A DNA stretch of 64,000 nt. Origin: Collimonas arenae. Its GTDB lineage: Bacteria; Pseudomonadota; Gammaproteobacteria; Burkholderiales; Burkholderiaceae_D. Shown piece by piece: positions 18,074 to 26,646 of the stretch. Both the position numbers and the translations under genes were made by a program. The notes below the pieces were generated by a model. It was not told the origin of the DNA. It did not search any database and worked only from the letters and a program-made list of their open reading frames with translations. The DNA lies in contig NZ_CP013233.1 in the NCBI RefSeq assembly GCF_001584165.1, positions 2,550,620 through 2,614,619 on the forward strand. The letters run 5' to 3'. Each line of letters begins with the position of its first letter. Within the stretch, counting starts at the first letter, position 1.

Positions 18074-19832
18074 CAATGACTCCAAATGTGATACGCCCGC
18101 TGGCATGCTGGCCAGCAGCCGATGCAATGCGAAATGTCAGACAATTTTTTTGCGTATCGTTAATCAATTCCAACTGCACCACCATCCCGGGTGTGATCAC
18201 GCGCTGGAATTTCAGCGCCTGCACACCCAGGAATTGCGGCGCCAAGGCGAAGTATGCGCGACCATAGTGGATCGCCCAATCAAGCTGCGCGACGCCGGGC
18301 AAAATGGGAGCGCCGTCGAAATGGCCATTGAAATACAGCAAATCTTTCGGCACAGTCAATTCAAGCAGCACCCGCCCCGCTTCCTGCTCCAATAGCCGCC
18401 GCTCCGGCTTGGTGGGTGGCGCATGCAATGGCTCGCTAGCCGCTGATCGCGGCTCCAGCAAAGCCAGCAGGTCGGCGCGTGTGGTCTTGCCTTGTGCATT
18501 CACAGGCAGCGCATCCAGGTAGCGCCAGCTGCGCGGCAGCGCAATCGCTTCCACAGCGTGGGCTACGCCATCTCGTAACTGTCGATTCAGGGCCAACTTG
18601 CCCTGTGCCACCAACATTTTCCGACCGGCGGCAGAGAGCACGACGAAGGCGGCGATACGTTGACGTTGCTGATCGTCGACGCCATCGAGCAGCAAGACGC
18701 GAGCATCCGTTACCGCCCCAAGCATCTTGAGCTGCCGTTCAATTGCGTCCAGGGAAATACGCTTCTCTTCGACCTTGACGATGCGATCGATTCGGCCTTT
18801 TAACTGGAAACGTTGCTCGTCAACCGCCTGAATCTGATCCGCCATGGCAAACCAGTCCATGTCAGGAAGATGCGGCGAACGTATTTCCAGTACGTTGCCG
18901 ACCGCGCCGATGCGCCATGTAACGGCTGGCATCACCTGCCAGCTGTCATCATTCCCCGCCTCGCGCTGACGCCAGGCAACACCGCCGGTTTCCGAACTGC
19001 CGTACACTTCGACCGGCACAGTACCCAATACGCGTCCGGCCTCCATTGCCACTTCCGGCGGCAATGGGCCACCGGAAGAAAACACTGCTCGGATAGACGA
19101 GAATAAAGATGGACCAGCAGGCAATCGTTTCAGATGAGCCGGACTCGATATCAAGACCGATTGCCGCTCACCTAGCTGGGCCGGCAACTCTTCCAGATAG
19201 CCGAGATGCCGTGCATGAATGACACGTCCGCTGGTCAACGGCCACAATATCTTGAACAACAATCCGTAGATGTGCTGATGCGATACCGTTGCGATAATTT
19301 CGGCCGCGCCAATCCTGGCGCCAAATAATTGTTCAAGTGAGGCGACTTCGGTTGACAGCTGCGCCAGGCATTTCGGCACTGCTTGTGGCTCGCCGGTACT
19401 GCCGGAGGTGTAAATCACTAGCCCCGGGAAATCCGGCAACAACACCTTGAAATCCTGGCTTGTGCTCACATCATCGTTGCTTGCGCAGGCGGCTGGCGCC
19501 AGCGGCAAATACTCGACTGGAAAATCACCCAAATACCCGTCTACCACTGCACTCAGGTTGGCACAGGTAGCCGGCAGCATGTCCCCGGGTAGATAAACGG
19601 TTTTGCCGGCCTGCCATGCACCGAACAAGGCCGCGGCAAAGATAGCGCTATCGGCGCAATACAAGGCAAAGCGTGATCCAGGCTGGAGCAGCAACAAGTC
19701 GCGCCAGGCTGCAACCTGCGCCAGTAGCCAGCGATAGTTCAACACTTCGCCGTCACGCCAGGCAAATGGCTGCTCGCGATCCCCCTCGGAGAGCGCACTC
19801 AACGCAGTCAGCATATTGCGAGTATCAACCAT
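18060..19832 (-). CDS. apeH: Acyl-ACP synthetase fused to a 3-hydroxyacyl-ACP dehydratase domain (ApeH-ApeI fusion)
   Basis: 590 residues. Residues about 1-465 are an adenylate-forming ligase: the P-loop YTSGSTGEPQAVPK (141-154), VYGSSETGGVAWR and LKGRIDRIVKVEEKRI near the hinge. Residues about 480-590 are a separate hotdog domain with YFNGHFDGAPILPGVAQLDW, the FabZ/ApeI-type motif with its catalytic His. In characterised APE clusters these are two genes, apeH (loads the aryl acid onto the ACP) and apeI (dehydratase paired with ApeP). Here they are one open frame without a break. It overlaps the membrane protein gene upstream by 8 bases. Confidence 0.9.
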   Translation of the reverse strand: MVDTRNMLTALSALSEGDREQPFAWRDGEVLNYRWLLAQVAAWRDLLLLQPGSRFALYCADSAIFAAALFGAWQAGKTVYLPGDMLPATCANLSAVVDGYLGDFPVEYLPLAPAACASNDDVSTSQDFKVLLPDFPGLVIYTSGSTGEPQAVPKCLAQLSTEVASLEQLFGARIGAAEIIATVSHQHIYGLLFKILWPLTSGRVIHARHLGYLEELPAQLGERQSVLISSPAHLKRLPAGPSLFSSIRAVFSSGGPLPPEVAMEAGRVLGTVPVEVYGSSETGGVAWRQREAGNDDSWQVMPAVTWRIGAVGNVLEIRSPHLPDMDWFAMADQIQAVDEQRFQLKGRIDRIVKVEEKRISLDAIERQLKMLGAVTDARVLLLDGVDDQQRQRIAAFVVLSAAGRKMLVAQGKLALNRQLRDGVAHAVEAIALPRSWRYLDALPVNAQGKTTRADLLALLEPRSAASEPLHAPPTKPERRLLEQEAGRVLLELTVPKDLLYFNGHFDGAPILPGVAQLDWAIHYGRAYFALAPQFLGVQALKFQRVITPGMVVQLELINDTQKNCLTFRIASAAGQHASGRITFGVIDASA

Positions 19833-20406
19833 GCCGGGAGTCCGCCTGACGATGATGACGCTTGACGATTATCCGCACCAGATATTCGCCGATGAACAAG
19901 ATGCCCATGAGTAGATAGGCCAGTACGCCGTTATACAGCGACCAAACCGCTTCCGATGCCCATCCGGCGGTATAGAGCGCCAACAATCCATTGACGATGA
20001 AGAATCCGCACCATACTTGGGTAACGCGACGCGTGTACGCTACCGCGTAAGCCGGCAGCGCCGGATCGGTCAGGCGCGCCATGCGCTCAATCACCGATGG
20101 CGGCGCATACAAACTGTAAGAAAACACCGCCAGCATGCCAAGATTAACCAGCACCGGATAGAGCTTCAGCGGCAGCAAAGCATTGTTCCAGATGGCTGCG
20201 GCGGCCAGCAATAACGCGCCAGCCAGCCACCAGCGGCTGCTCTTGTTGATTTTCAAGGTCGGCAAGCGAGTAGCCGCCGCCAGCACCAGCAGCAACGCGA
20301 GCAGACGCGGCTCGACCCGGCCATGTCCGAACCAGATCGCGAGCGGATACAGCAAGGTGACGAGCAAGGTCAACACAGTGGGCAGCCAGCGCCTGATATT
20401 CTGCAT
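19825..20406 (-). CDS. apeG: Small integral membrane protein, COG4648 family (ApeG-like)
   Basis: 193 residues with about five to six hydrophobic segments (for example WLPTVLTLLVTLLYPLAIWF, WWLAGALLLAAAAIWNNALL, WCGFFIVNGLLALYTAGW, GVLAYLLMGILFIGEYLV). No catalytic motif is recognisable. Proteins of this type lie next to ACP and ligase genes in aryl polyene clusters and are known only as ApeG. The basic C-terminal tail IVKRHHRQ should face the cytoplasm. It is translationally coupled to the ligase gene. Confidence 0.8.
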   Translation of the reverse strand: MQNIRRWLPTVLTLLVTLLYPLAIWFGHGRVEPRLLALLLVLAAATRLPTLKINKSSRWWLAGALLLAAAAIWNNALLPLKLYPVLVNLGMLAVFSYSLYAPPSVIERMARLTDPALPAYAVAYTRRVTQVWCGFFIVNGLLALYTAGWASEAVWSLYNGVLAYLLMGILFIGEYLVRIIVKRHHRQADSRHG

Positions 20407-20427
20407 CCTGGAGAATAACCCTTGCGC

Positions 20428-20700
20428 TTACTTGGCTTCTTCCGCCAGCAGCGCGGACAGTGCATCGACTACGTCCTGCACTGTCCGGACCGCCTTGAAG
20501 ACATCCGGCTGCAGGCGCTTGCCGGTCAGCTGCTTGAGCTTGACCACCAGGTCGACCGCATCGATGCTGTCGATATCCAGATCGGTATACAAGTTGGCTT
20601 GCGGCGTCACCTTATCTTTGTCGATCTCGAACATGTCATGCAGCACATCCACCAGCCACAGATAAATTTGTTCCTTGCTCATTGAAGCTGTCAACATCAT
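20428..20700 (-). CDS. apeF: Acyl carrier protein (ApeF-like)
   Basis: 90 residues with the phosphopantetheine site DLDIDSIDAVDLVVKL, where the Ser of DSID is modified. This is the second of two adjacent ACPs. Starts at ATG 20700 and at 20682 (MSKEQIYLWL) are both possible; the shorter one matches ACP length better. In the APE system the two ACPs have different tasks, starter loading versus extension. Confidence 0.92.
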   Translation of the reverse strand: MMLTASMSKEQIYLWLVDVLHDMFEIDKDKVTPQANLYTDLDIDSIDAVDLVVKLKQLTGKRLQPDVFKAVRTVQDVVDALSALLAEEAK

Positions 20701-20709
20701 GTCACACCG

Positions 20710-20970
20710 TCATTTCTTTCTATTGCTGGCAATCATCGCGGCTAGCGTTCGTACCGAAGCAAAATGGTTACGTGTCTCAGCCGAATCGGCCGATAATGAA
20801 ATCCCGTAGCGTTTCTGAATCGCCACGCCCAGTTCAAGTGCATCAATCGAGTCGAGGCCAAGGCCATCCACGAACAAAGGGGCATCGGTAACAATATCCG
20901 CCGGCGTCATATCTTCCAACTGCAGGACATCAATGATGACCTGTTTGACTTCCTCTTCAAGCTGCTGCAT
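20710..20970 (-). CDS. apeE: Acyl carrier protein (ApeE-like)
   Basis: 86 residues, acidic, with the phosphopantetheine attachment site GLGLDSIDALELGVAI. It overlaps the acyltransferase gene by 14 bases and is followed 9 bases later by the second ACP gene. It should be primed by the Sfp-type transferase at the far end of the operon (5074-5790). Confidence 0.92.
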   Translation of the reverse strand: MQQLEEEVKQVIIDVLQLEDMTPADIVTDAPLFVDGLGLDSIDALELGVAIQKRYGISLSADSAETRNHFASVRTLAAMIASNRKK

Positions 20971-21739
20971 TGACTTGACTTTCCTTCCTAAAATAATCCT
21001 GCAAATAGGCGGTTAAATGCCTCGCCGCCATCACTTCGCTACCGCTGTCGGCAATAAATCCGCTGACGTCAATATCATCTTTCACCTCGATGCTGAAATG
21101 CGCCATCACTGGCGGCACCTGCCACCATTTGACGCCCTTGCCCAACGTCGGCGGCAGGCAGCGAATCACCACCGGCGTCACATTCGACATGCTGCGCACG
21201 GCGATGTTAGCGGCACCGCGCTTCAGGTTGATCTGGCCGTCGCCGGCAGTCCGCGTACCTTCGGGGAAAATAATCAGGTTGCTGCCGCGCCGCAGTGAAG
21301 TGATGCAGTCGTCCAGCAAGCCGTTGCCATCATCGTCGTTGCTGATATATCCGGCGGCGCACACCGGACCGCGCGTGAAAGGGTTGTCCCAGAGGCGTCC
21401 CTTGACGATGCAATCGGCGCGTTTGACGAAGGCCATCAGGAATACCGTATCAATCAGCGTCGGATGGTTGGCCAGGATCAGCAAACCTCGCCGTTCCAGC
21501 CGCTCCAATCCACTGATATCGTAGTTCAACACGCCAATCCTGCGCATGAAACCGACAAACGCGCGAAACACCAACCGAATCACGCGCCGCGCCACCATCA
21601 CGCGTAATTGTCGCTCCCAGATCAGCAGATTCAAAACAGGGAAAACCGACACGCGCAGGATCAGTCCGCCAACTGCAAATACAACAAAGCTGACTCCGGT
21701 AGCAATGACGCGCCAATGACGATTCAAGCGATTAAGCAT
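20957..21739 (-). CDS. apeD: PlsC-type 1-acylglycerol-3-phosphate acyltransferase-like protein (ApeD-like)
   Basis: 260 residues. An N-terminal hydrophobic region (about 10-40) precedes the PlsC motifs: LILANHPTLIDTVFL (HxxxxD), IIFPEGTRTAGDG and a third block with ANIAVRSMSNVTPVVI. It probably moves the ACP-bound polyene onto a lipid or glycerol acceptor at the inner face of the membrane. It overlaps the chain length factor gene by 8 bases. Confidence 0.88.
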   Translation of the reverse strand: MLNRLNRHWRVIATGVSFVVFAVGGLILRVSVFPVLNLLIWERQLRVMVARRVIRLVFRAFVGFMRRIGVLNYDISGLERLERRGLLILANHPTLIDTVFLMAFVKRADCIVKGRLWDNPFTRGPVCAAGYISNDDDGNGLLDDCITSLRRGSNLIIFPEGTRTAGDGQINLKRGAANIAVRSMSNVTPVVIRCLPPTLGKGVKWWQVPPVMAHFSIEVKDDIDVSGFIADSGSEVMAARHLTAYLQDYFRKESQVNAAA

Positions 21740-22487
21740 GACGCTCCCAGCGCCAGCGACGCGAATCGACCGTATGCAACAGTTCGCGGTCGCCCCGCAG
21801 ATAAAAGGCTAGCACCTCCAATCCGCCAGGTTGCAACTCAGTCGACGTTGCCGCAACGTCCTGCGTATCGGAATTCCCCCAGGACAGCGAGATCGTATCA
21901 GCAGCATTTCCCGACGCCGGCTGCATCAGCCATGCCCAGGCAAACGGCTGCTCCTGGCAGTCTTGAAACGCATGGAACACCTCCGGCAATACGCCGTCAT
22001 AGACCACCAGCAGTACTGAAGGCGCACCGTCAGCGAGCAGGCCGCAGGCCTCAATCACTGCATGCTCGACCCCACCATGTCCGGCGGCCAAGGCTGAGTG
22101 GCTGGCCCGGTCGTGACGGGCGATTGAAAACAAGCCAGCGGCAGCATTATGTACCGACAAGCTGAAACCGGCCGGGGACAATGGCAGTCCCTGCGCCAGG
22201 TCCGACAGCAACTCCACCGAGCGCGTACATTCGCCGTGACGTGAACAGAATATGGTAGGTATAGAAGTTTGCCCGTCAAGGCAACAATAGGCGACTTCAA
22301 GGGCCATTTTGCCGACAAATCCCGCTCGTCGACGCAACATGGCCGGCATGGACGAAACTGCGGCGTCGGCTTGGCCCGCAATCGTGAATGGGTTGCGAGC
22401 CCATGCCTGCCAGGCTGCCTCGGTATCCAGACCGGGCGCCCATGCCGCATGAGATGCAACTGAAAAACTGACTCCCCGGTACTTCAT
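21732..22487 (-). CDS. apeC: Beta-ketoacyl synthase chain length factor (ApeC-like), first gene of the operon
   Basis: 251 residues from ATG 22487, which has GGAGAG upstream; a TTG at 22502 is the longest possible start. It matches the N-terminal half of a ketosynthase, about 250 instead of 400 residues. The site that holds the nucleophilic Cys in true synthases reads LSVHNAAAGLFSIA, with Asn in place of Cys, so it cannot condense by itself. In the known APE system ApeC pairs with ApeO and sets chain length. As first gene of the run it should be preceded by the operon promoter. Confidence 0.88.
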   Translation of the reverse strand: MKYRGVSFSVASHAAWAPGLDTEAAWQAWARNPFTIAGQADAAVSSMPAMLRRRAGFVGKMALEVAYCCLDGQTSIPTIFCSRHGECTRSVELLSDLAQGLPLSPAGFSLSVHNAAAGLFSIARHDRASHSALAAGHGGVEHAVIEACGLLADGAPSVLLVVYDGVLPEVFHAFQDCQEQPFAWAWLMQPASGNAADTISLSWGNSDTQDVAATSTELQPGGLEVLAFYLRGDRELLHTVDSRRWRWERHA

Positions 22488-22809
22488 TTCACAACTCTCC
22501 AACGCCCATTGAATCGATCTTCATGTCCTGCCAACAATCTAGGGAGTTGAGCCGACTATTATTTTTATAATTCTTTACATTTCGGGCGGCATTATAAACT
22601 ATATGCCACACGGAAATGTTGCAAACAACACACGATCACCTCGATTACATTGCCGCCCCTGTTTTCCTATGAAAACCTGCAGCAAAAACAGTTCCCGACC
22701 ATACAGTTCACGCTCGCGGCGGCTAACGGCACGGCGGAATATACAGCAAGTTTTGGCATTACAATATGTCACAAAACCCGAAAAAACGATCGATTTCAAC
22801 ACATTTTGA
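22488..22809. promoter_or_regulatory. Upstream region of the aryl polyene operon, AT-rich, probable promoter
   Basis: About 320 bases without a gene between the operon start and the galE relic. On the minus strand a perfect TATAAT (22591-22596) lies about 100 bases before the apeC ATG, but no good -35 TTGACA is found 16-18 bases upstream of it. The stretch 22555-22600 is strongly AT-rich against GC-rich flanks. The promoter call is an inference; no operator palindrome stands out. Confidence 0.35.
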
Positions 22810-23411
22810 CGACTCAGAACAAAACCATCCTGGTAATCGGTGCAGCGGAGTATATCGGCTCTCCTACCTGTGTTGCGCTTTTGATACAGAAATACACCGT
22901 CGTCACTATCGACAATCTATCAAGCAGCCCCTAGAAGTAATTCGACGGATCGAGCGCTGCGGACAGGATGATGTGCTTTTTCAGCAGATGGGCATTGACG
23001 ACCGGTCGGCACTGGATCATCTACTCGCCACCCATAACGTTGCTGCGGTCAGCCATTGCGCCGGCCTCAAGGTCATGAGCGAATCGGCGCAACAACCTTT
23101 GCGCCACTTCCAGAACAACGTGAGCGCAACGGTATCATTTCATGGACGTTGCTGATGCGCATATCTCTGCCTTACGCTATCTGTTTAGCTATCGCTGCGG
23201 TTTCACTGTGAACCTCGGCACCGGTGGCGGCTACAGCGTGCTCAAGATGCCAAGTGCATTCGAAGAAGCCAGCGCACACCGTATCTCGCACAAAATCAGG
23301 CCGCGCCCTACCGCAGACACCGTAATCTGCCATGCCGATCCGACGCAAGCAGCGGCGGGCTCGGACCACCGGGCTGGCAATGCCAGAACCCGCAGTATGG
23401 TTATGCCGCAT
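22810..23411 (+). pseudogene. galE: UDP-glucose 4-epimerase relic with internal deletion
   Basis: Two galE-like pieces lie in line. The first reads NKTILVIGAAEYIGSPTCVA and TVVTIDNLSSS (the NAD-binding start), shifts frame at a stop near 22931, then continues EVIRRIER, MGIDDRSALDHLLATHNVAA and SESAQQPLRHFQNNVSATVS. It then jumps straight to a C-terminal piece, MDVADAHISALRYL, FTVNLGTGGGYSVL and DPTQAAA, and in another frame GWQCQNPQYGYAA before a stop at 23411. The middle of the enzyme, with the catalytic Ser and YxxxK, is missing (roughly 150 residues). The GxGxxG motif is also worn: GAAEYIG instead of GGAGYIG. This is real decay, unlike the one-base breaks elsewhere. Confidence 0.85.
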
Positions 23412-23427
23412 GAGACGGCAAGCCGAT

Positions 23428-23619
23428 CTATCCCTGGCGGCGCGGGTAACCTTCCGCAGTGATCCGTTCCCACACCTTGGTTTTCTCTTCCTCGGTCATG
23501 AAGACCCAATGTGCTACCTCGTTGACGGTACGACCACAACCGCGGCAGACATCATCGAAAGTGGTGGAGCAAACGGCAACGCACGGGGTATCGGGGCGTT
23601 CGGGAGGAGACTCTGACAT
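23428..23619 (-). CDS. DUF1289 small Cys-rich protein
   Basis: 63 residues starting at ATG 23619 (MSESPPERPDTP), with AAAGG upstream; the frame extends further to 23697 but that part is not conserved in character. Pattern: PCVAVCSTTFDDVCRGCGRT, i.e. four Cys in a CxxxC...CxxC arrangement, then HWVFMTEEEKTKVWERI. This is the DUF1289 signature, probably a small metal-binding or Fe-S protein of unknown role. It stands alone, convergent with the galE relic. Confidence 0.85.
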   Translation of the reverse strand: MSESPPERPDTPCVAVCSTTFDDVCRGCGRTVNEVAHWVFMTEEEKTKVWERITAEGYPRRQG

Positions 23620-23860
23620 GCTTACCTTTGAATAAAATGACGAGGTCAATGCATTTCCTGCCAAGCCGACAGGATACATTGCCATGATGTCCGTCATTTT
23701 ATATCAGGCGCCGCCCTTGGCCGGGTAACGAATGCGAGTCCTATCATTTCAGCAATGGATTTGCATGAACAGGTACGAAGCAATATACAATCTTCACTGA
23801 GCAATTTACCGGATTGGTAAAACCTGCATTGCGGTCTGGATATCAGAAAGAAAATAAGTC

Positions 23861-24526
23861 ATGGAGCAGAAGGCGCCACGTCGCACTCGCGAAAAAATCA
23901 TGGATCTGTCGCTGCGACTCTTCAACGAGTTCGGCGAACCGAATATCACTACTACCATCATCGCCGACGAGATGAAAATTTCGCCGGGAAATTTGTATTA
24001 CCATTTCCGCAACAAGGATGATATCGTCAATTCGATCTTCGTCACATTTGAAGAAGAAATCAGCCGCATGCTGGCCATGACGCAGGGCCAACGCCCGACC
24101 ATGCACGATGTCTGGCACTACCTGCATCACATGTTTCAGCTGATCTGGCGCTATCGTTTCTTCTATCGCGACCTGAACGACCTGCTGTCGCGCAACCGTA
24201 CGCTGGAACTGCACTTCAAGGAAATCTTCGGCCACAAGATCGCGGTGGTCAAGGAGCTGTGCCAGGGCCTGCATGAAGGCAAGACACTGGAAGCCAGCCC
24301 GGCGGAAATTGATGCACTGTCCAGCAATATGGTGGTGGTCGCCAGCTACTGGCTGTCATACCAGTATGTCCTCAATCCGCGCCAGTACACTGAACAAGCG
24401 GTGGTCGAGCATGCACTGGCGAGCGGCTGCTACCAGGTGCTGTCGCTGATGCATCCTTACCTGCGTGGTGAAACGCTTTTGCATTTTGAACAGTTGAAGA
24501 CCAAATATTTGCAAACCAATGCCTAA
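23861..24526 (+). CDS. TetR/AcrR-family transcriptional regulator
   Basis: 221 residues. The N-terminal helix-turn-helix is typical: TREKIMDLSLRLFNEFGE, then ITTTIIADEMKISPGNLYYHFRNKDDIV. The C-terminal ligand/dimer domain is helical (FQLIWRYRFFYRDLNDLL, VVASYWLSYQYVLNP). The DNA-binding part SPGNLYYHFRNKD is strict TetR. The ligand and targets are unknown; the gene is followed by the LOG-family gene 78 bases later on the same strand, and it faces away from DUF1289. Confidence 0.92.
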   Translation: MEQKAPRRTREKIMDLSLRLFNEFGEPNITTTIIADEMKISPGNLYYHFRNKDDIVNSIFVTFEEEISRMLAMTQGQRPTMHDVWHYLHHMFQLIWRYRFFYRDLNDLLSRNRTLELHFKEIFGHKIAVVKELCQGLHEGKTLEASPAEIDALSSNMVVVASYWLSYQYVLNPRQYTEQAVVEHALASGCYQVLSLMHPYLRGETLLHFEQLKTKYLQTNA

Positions 24527-24603
24527 TGTACCCACATGCCGTCGCGGCTCCATCGCGACCGCTACCGGGCAATCTCGCTCCCTAACTCGACGACATTGAA
24601 TAC

Positions 24604-25184
24604 ATGAAATCTCTCTGCATCTATTGCGGCTCTTCCCCCGGCGCATCGCCAGTCTATGCGCAGGCCGCGCGTGTGCTGGCACAAGCGATGGTCAACGACG
24701 ACATTGCACTGGTATACGGCGGCGGCAATGTCGGCCTGATGGGCGTTATCGCCGACGAAGTCATACGCTTGGGCGGCCGCGCCACTGGCGTGATTCCGGA
24801 AGCGCTGCTGCAAAAGGAATTGGGACACAAGGGCCTGACGCAACTGCACATCGTCAAAGATATGCATGAGCGCAAGGCGATGATGGCGGATTTGTCGGAT
24901 GGCTTTATTGCCATGCCGGCGGCGTCGGCACCTTGGAAGAATTGTTCGAAGTTTTCACTTGGGCGCAGCTAGGATTTCACAAGAAACCGATCGGCTTACT
25001 CAACGTCGACGGCTTCTATGACGGTTTGCTGCAGTTCATCCAACACATGGTGTCACAACGCTTCCTCAAGGGTGAACAGGCCGAACTGCTGATGGCGGAA
25101 GCGCAGCCTGAAGCGCTGCTGCAGCGCTTCAGGTCGTTCGTGCCGTTGCAAGTGACCAAATGGCTGGACCGCACCACCATCTGA
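24604..25184 (+). pseudogene. LOG-family Rossmann protein (TIGR00730, cytokinin-activating phosphoribohydrolase type), split by a one-base deletion
   Basis: The first frame (24604 on) gives MKSLCIYCGSSPGASPVY, ALVYGGGNVGLMGVIAD and DMHERKAMMADLSDGFIAMP. The second frame, up to 25184, gives TLEELFEVFTWAQLGFHKKP and later GFYDGLLQFI. The break is inside the family motif PGGxGTxxE: the sequence has CCGGCGGC near 24916-24923 where CCGGGCGGC would read PGGVGTLEE. Joined, the protein has about 193 residues, the normal LOG length. LOG enzymes release free base from nucleoside monophosphates; the bacterial role is varied. Loss of one G in a G-run suggests a sequence error. Confidence 0.88.
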
Positions 25185-25250
25185 ATCTGAAATGCAAACG
25201 GGTGACCGCCTGACAATCACCCCGCCCTCTTCTTCCTGCCGGCTGCCTGC

Positions 25251-26486
25251 TCAGGCCTGCAATGCCTGCTTGAAATCCGCCACAAGATCAGCCGTATCTT
25301 CGATCCCGATCGAGACCCGGATCAGCGACTCACCGATACCCATGGCAGCGCGCCGCTCTGCACCCATCTCGTAGAAAATGGTATGCGCAACGGCAATCAC
25401 CAGCGTCCGGTTATCGCCCAGGTGGGTGCCAGAAATCGCCAGCTTCAAACGATTCAGATAATCGAAACAATCGATTTCCGGCTTCAATTCAAAACTGAAC
25501 AAATAGCCGCTGCTGCGGAATAATTCGCTCGCCAAGGCATGCTGCGGATGCGACTCCAAGCCTGGATAGTGGACGGCGGCGACGCGTGGGTCGGCTTCCA
25601 GCATTTGCGCTACCGCCAGCGCACTGGCGCTGCTGCGCTCCATGCGCAAGGCGATGGTTTCCGAGCCGACGGCAATATGATGCGCCGCTTCAGGCCCGAG
25701 CGAAGCGCCGAAATCACGCAGGCTCTTGGCGCGGATTTGCGCCAGCGCCCACTGCGCTTCCGGGTTGCGTTTGTAGGCATCGTAAATATTCGGAAAACGG
25801 GTCCAGTCAAACAAACCTGTATCGGTGACTGCACCGCCCAGCGCATTGCCATGGCCGCTGATCGATTTGGTCAGCGAGTTGATCACCAGGCCGGCGCCAA
25901 CCGTTTTGGGTTGGAACAGGTAAGGCGAAGTCATGGTGTTGTCGACCACGAACAGGATCCCCCGAGCGCGGCACAGCTCGCCGATCCGCTTGAGATCTGC
26001 AACCTGGGTGCGCGGATTTGCGATGGTTTCGACGAACACCATGCAGGTCGCCGGCGTCAACGCAGCTTCCACTTGCGCCACATCAGTAGCGTCAACCATG
26101 CTTACCTTGCCGCTCTGAGCGCCAAAGGTTTGCCACATGCTGGCGGTATTGCCAAACAAAAATGCCGATGACACTACGTGGTCGCCTTCGCGCAGCAGGG
26201 CCTGGATCAGTGCGCCGATGGCCGCCATGCCGGACGCGAAACAGATGGTGGCAAGACCGCCCTCCATCTTGGTAACCTTGTCTTCCAATGCGGAGACAGT
26301 CGGATTACCCTGGCGCCCATAACGATAACCCGATTGTTTACCCTGGAACACCTCAGCCAACTGGCGTGCATCGTTATAGCCCCAGGTAACTGAGGTATGG
26401 ATCGGCTTATGCGGTGCGCCATGCTCGATAGTCTTCTGGCGGTCGCTGTGCAGGATGGTGGTGGTGAAACCGTATTTTTGAGTCAT
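25251..26486 (-). CDS. Cystathionine gamma-synthase family PLP enzyme (Cys/Met metabolism)
   Basis: 411 residues from ATG 26486 (MTQKYGFTTTILHSDR); a TTG at 26525 would add 13 residues. PLP-fold hallmarks: YRYGRQGNPTVSALEDKV, ICFASGMAAIGAL, FVVDNTMTSPYLFQP and the Schiff-base Lys in INSLTKSISGHGNALGG. The C-terminal SIGIEDTADLVADFKQAL is typical of the family. It could form cystathionine or homocysteine from an activated homoserine; in many Burkholderiales an O-succinylhomoserine sulfhydrylase follows purF, but this protein looks like the less studied 'cystathionine gamma-synthase family' branch. The exact reaction is not assigned. Confidence 0.88.
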   Translation of the reverse strand: MTQKYGFTTTILHSDRQKTIEHGAPHKPIHTSVTWGYNDARQLAEVFQGKQSGYRYGRQGNPTVSALEDKVTKMEGGLATICFASGMAAIGALIQALLREGDHVVSSAFLFGNTASMWQTFGAQSGKVSMVDATDVAQVEAALTPATCMVFVETIANPRTQVADLKRIGELCRARGILFVVDNTMTSPYLFQPKTVGAGLVINSLTKSISGHGNALGGAVTDTGLFDWTRFPNIYDAYKRNPEAQWALAQIRAKSLRDFGASLGPEAAHHIAVGSETIALRMERSSASALAVAQMLEADPRVAAVHYPGLESHPQHALASELFRSSGYLFSFELKPEIDCFDYLNRLKLAISGTHLGDNRTLVIAVAHTIFYEMGAERRAAMGIGESLIRVSIGIEDTADLVADFKQALQA

Positions 26487-26531
26487 GTTTGGATTTTTAC
26501 TTGTCAGGCCTTTTGTCTCGCTCAAAACATA

Positions 26532-26588
26532 AAAGGCACAAAAACAAACCGAATGAGAGAAATCATTAACGGATATTTTCGTGCCTTT
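26532..26588. terminator. Hairpin between purF and the cystathionine gamma-synthase-type gene
   Basis: AAAGGCACAAAAA (26532-26544) and TTTTCGTGCCTTT (26576-26588) form a 12-of-13-pair stem with a loop of about 31 bases. On the minus strand the stem ends in a T-rich arm, so it may stop purF transcription or act on the mRNA leader. The long loop makes it a weaker terminator candidate. Confidence 0.45.
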
Positions 26589-26646
26589 CGTGCTTTGCTT
26601 GGCCCAGTTTCTTAAGCTGAATATTGCATACGTTCAGAAAGCAAAA

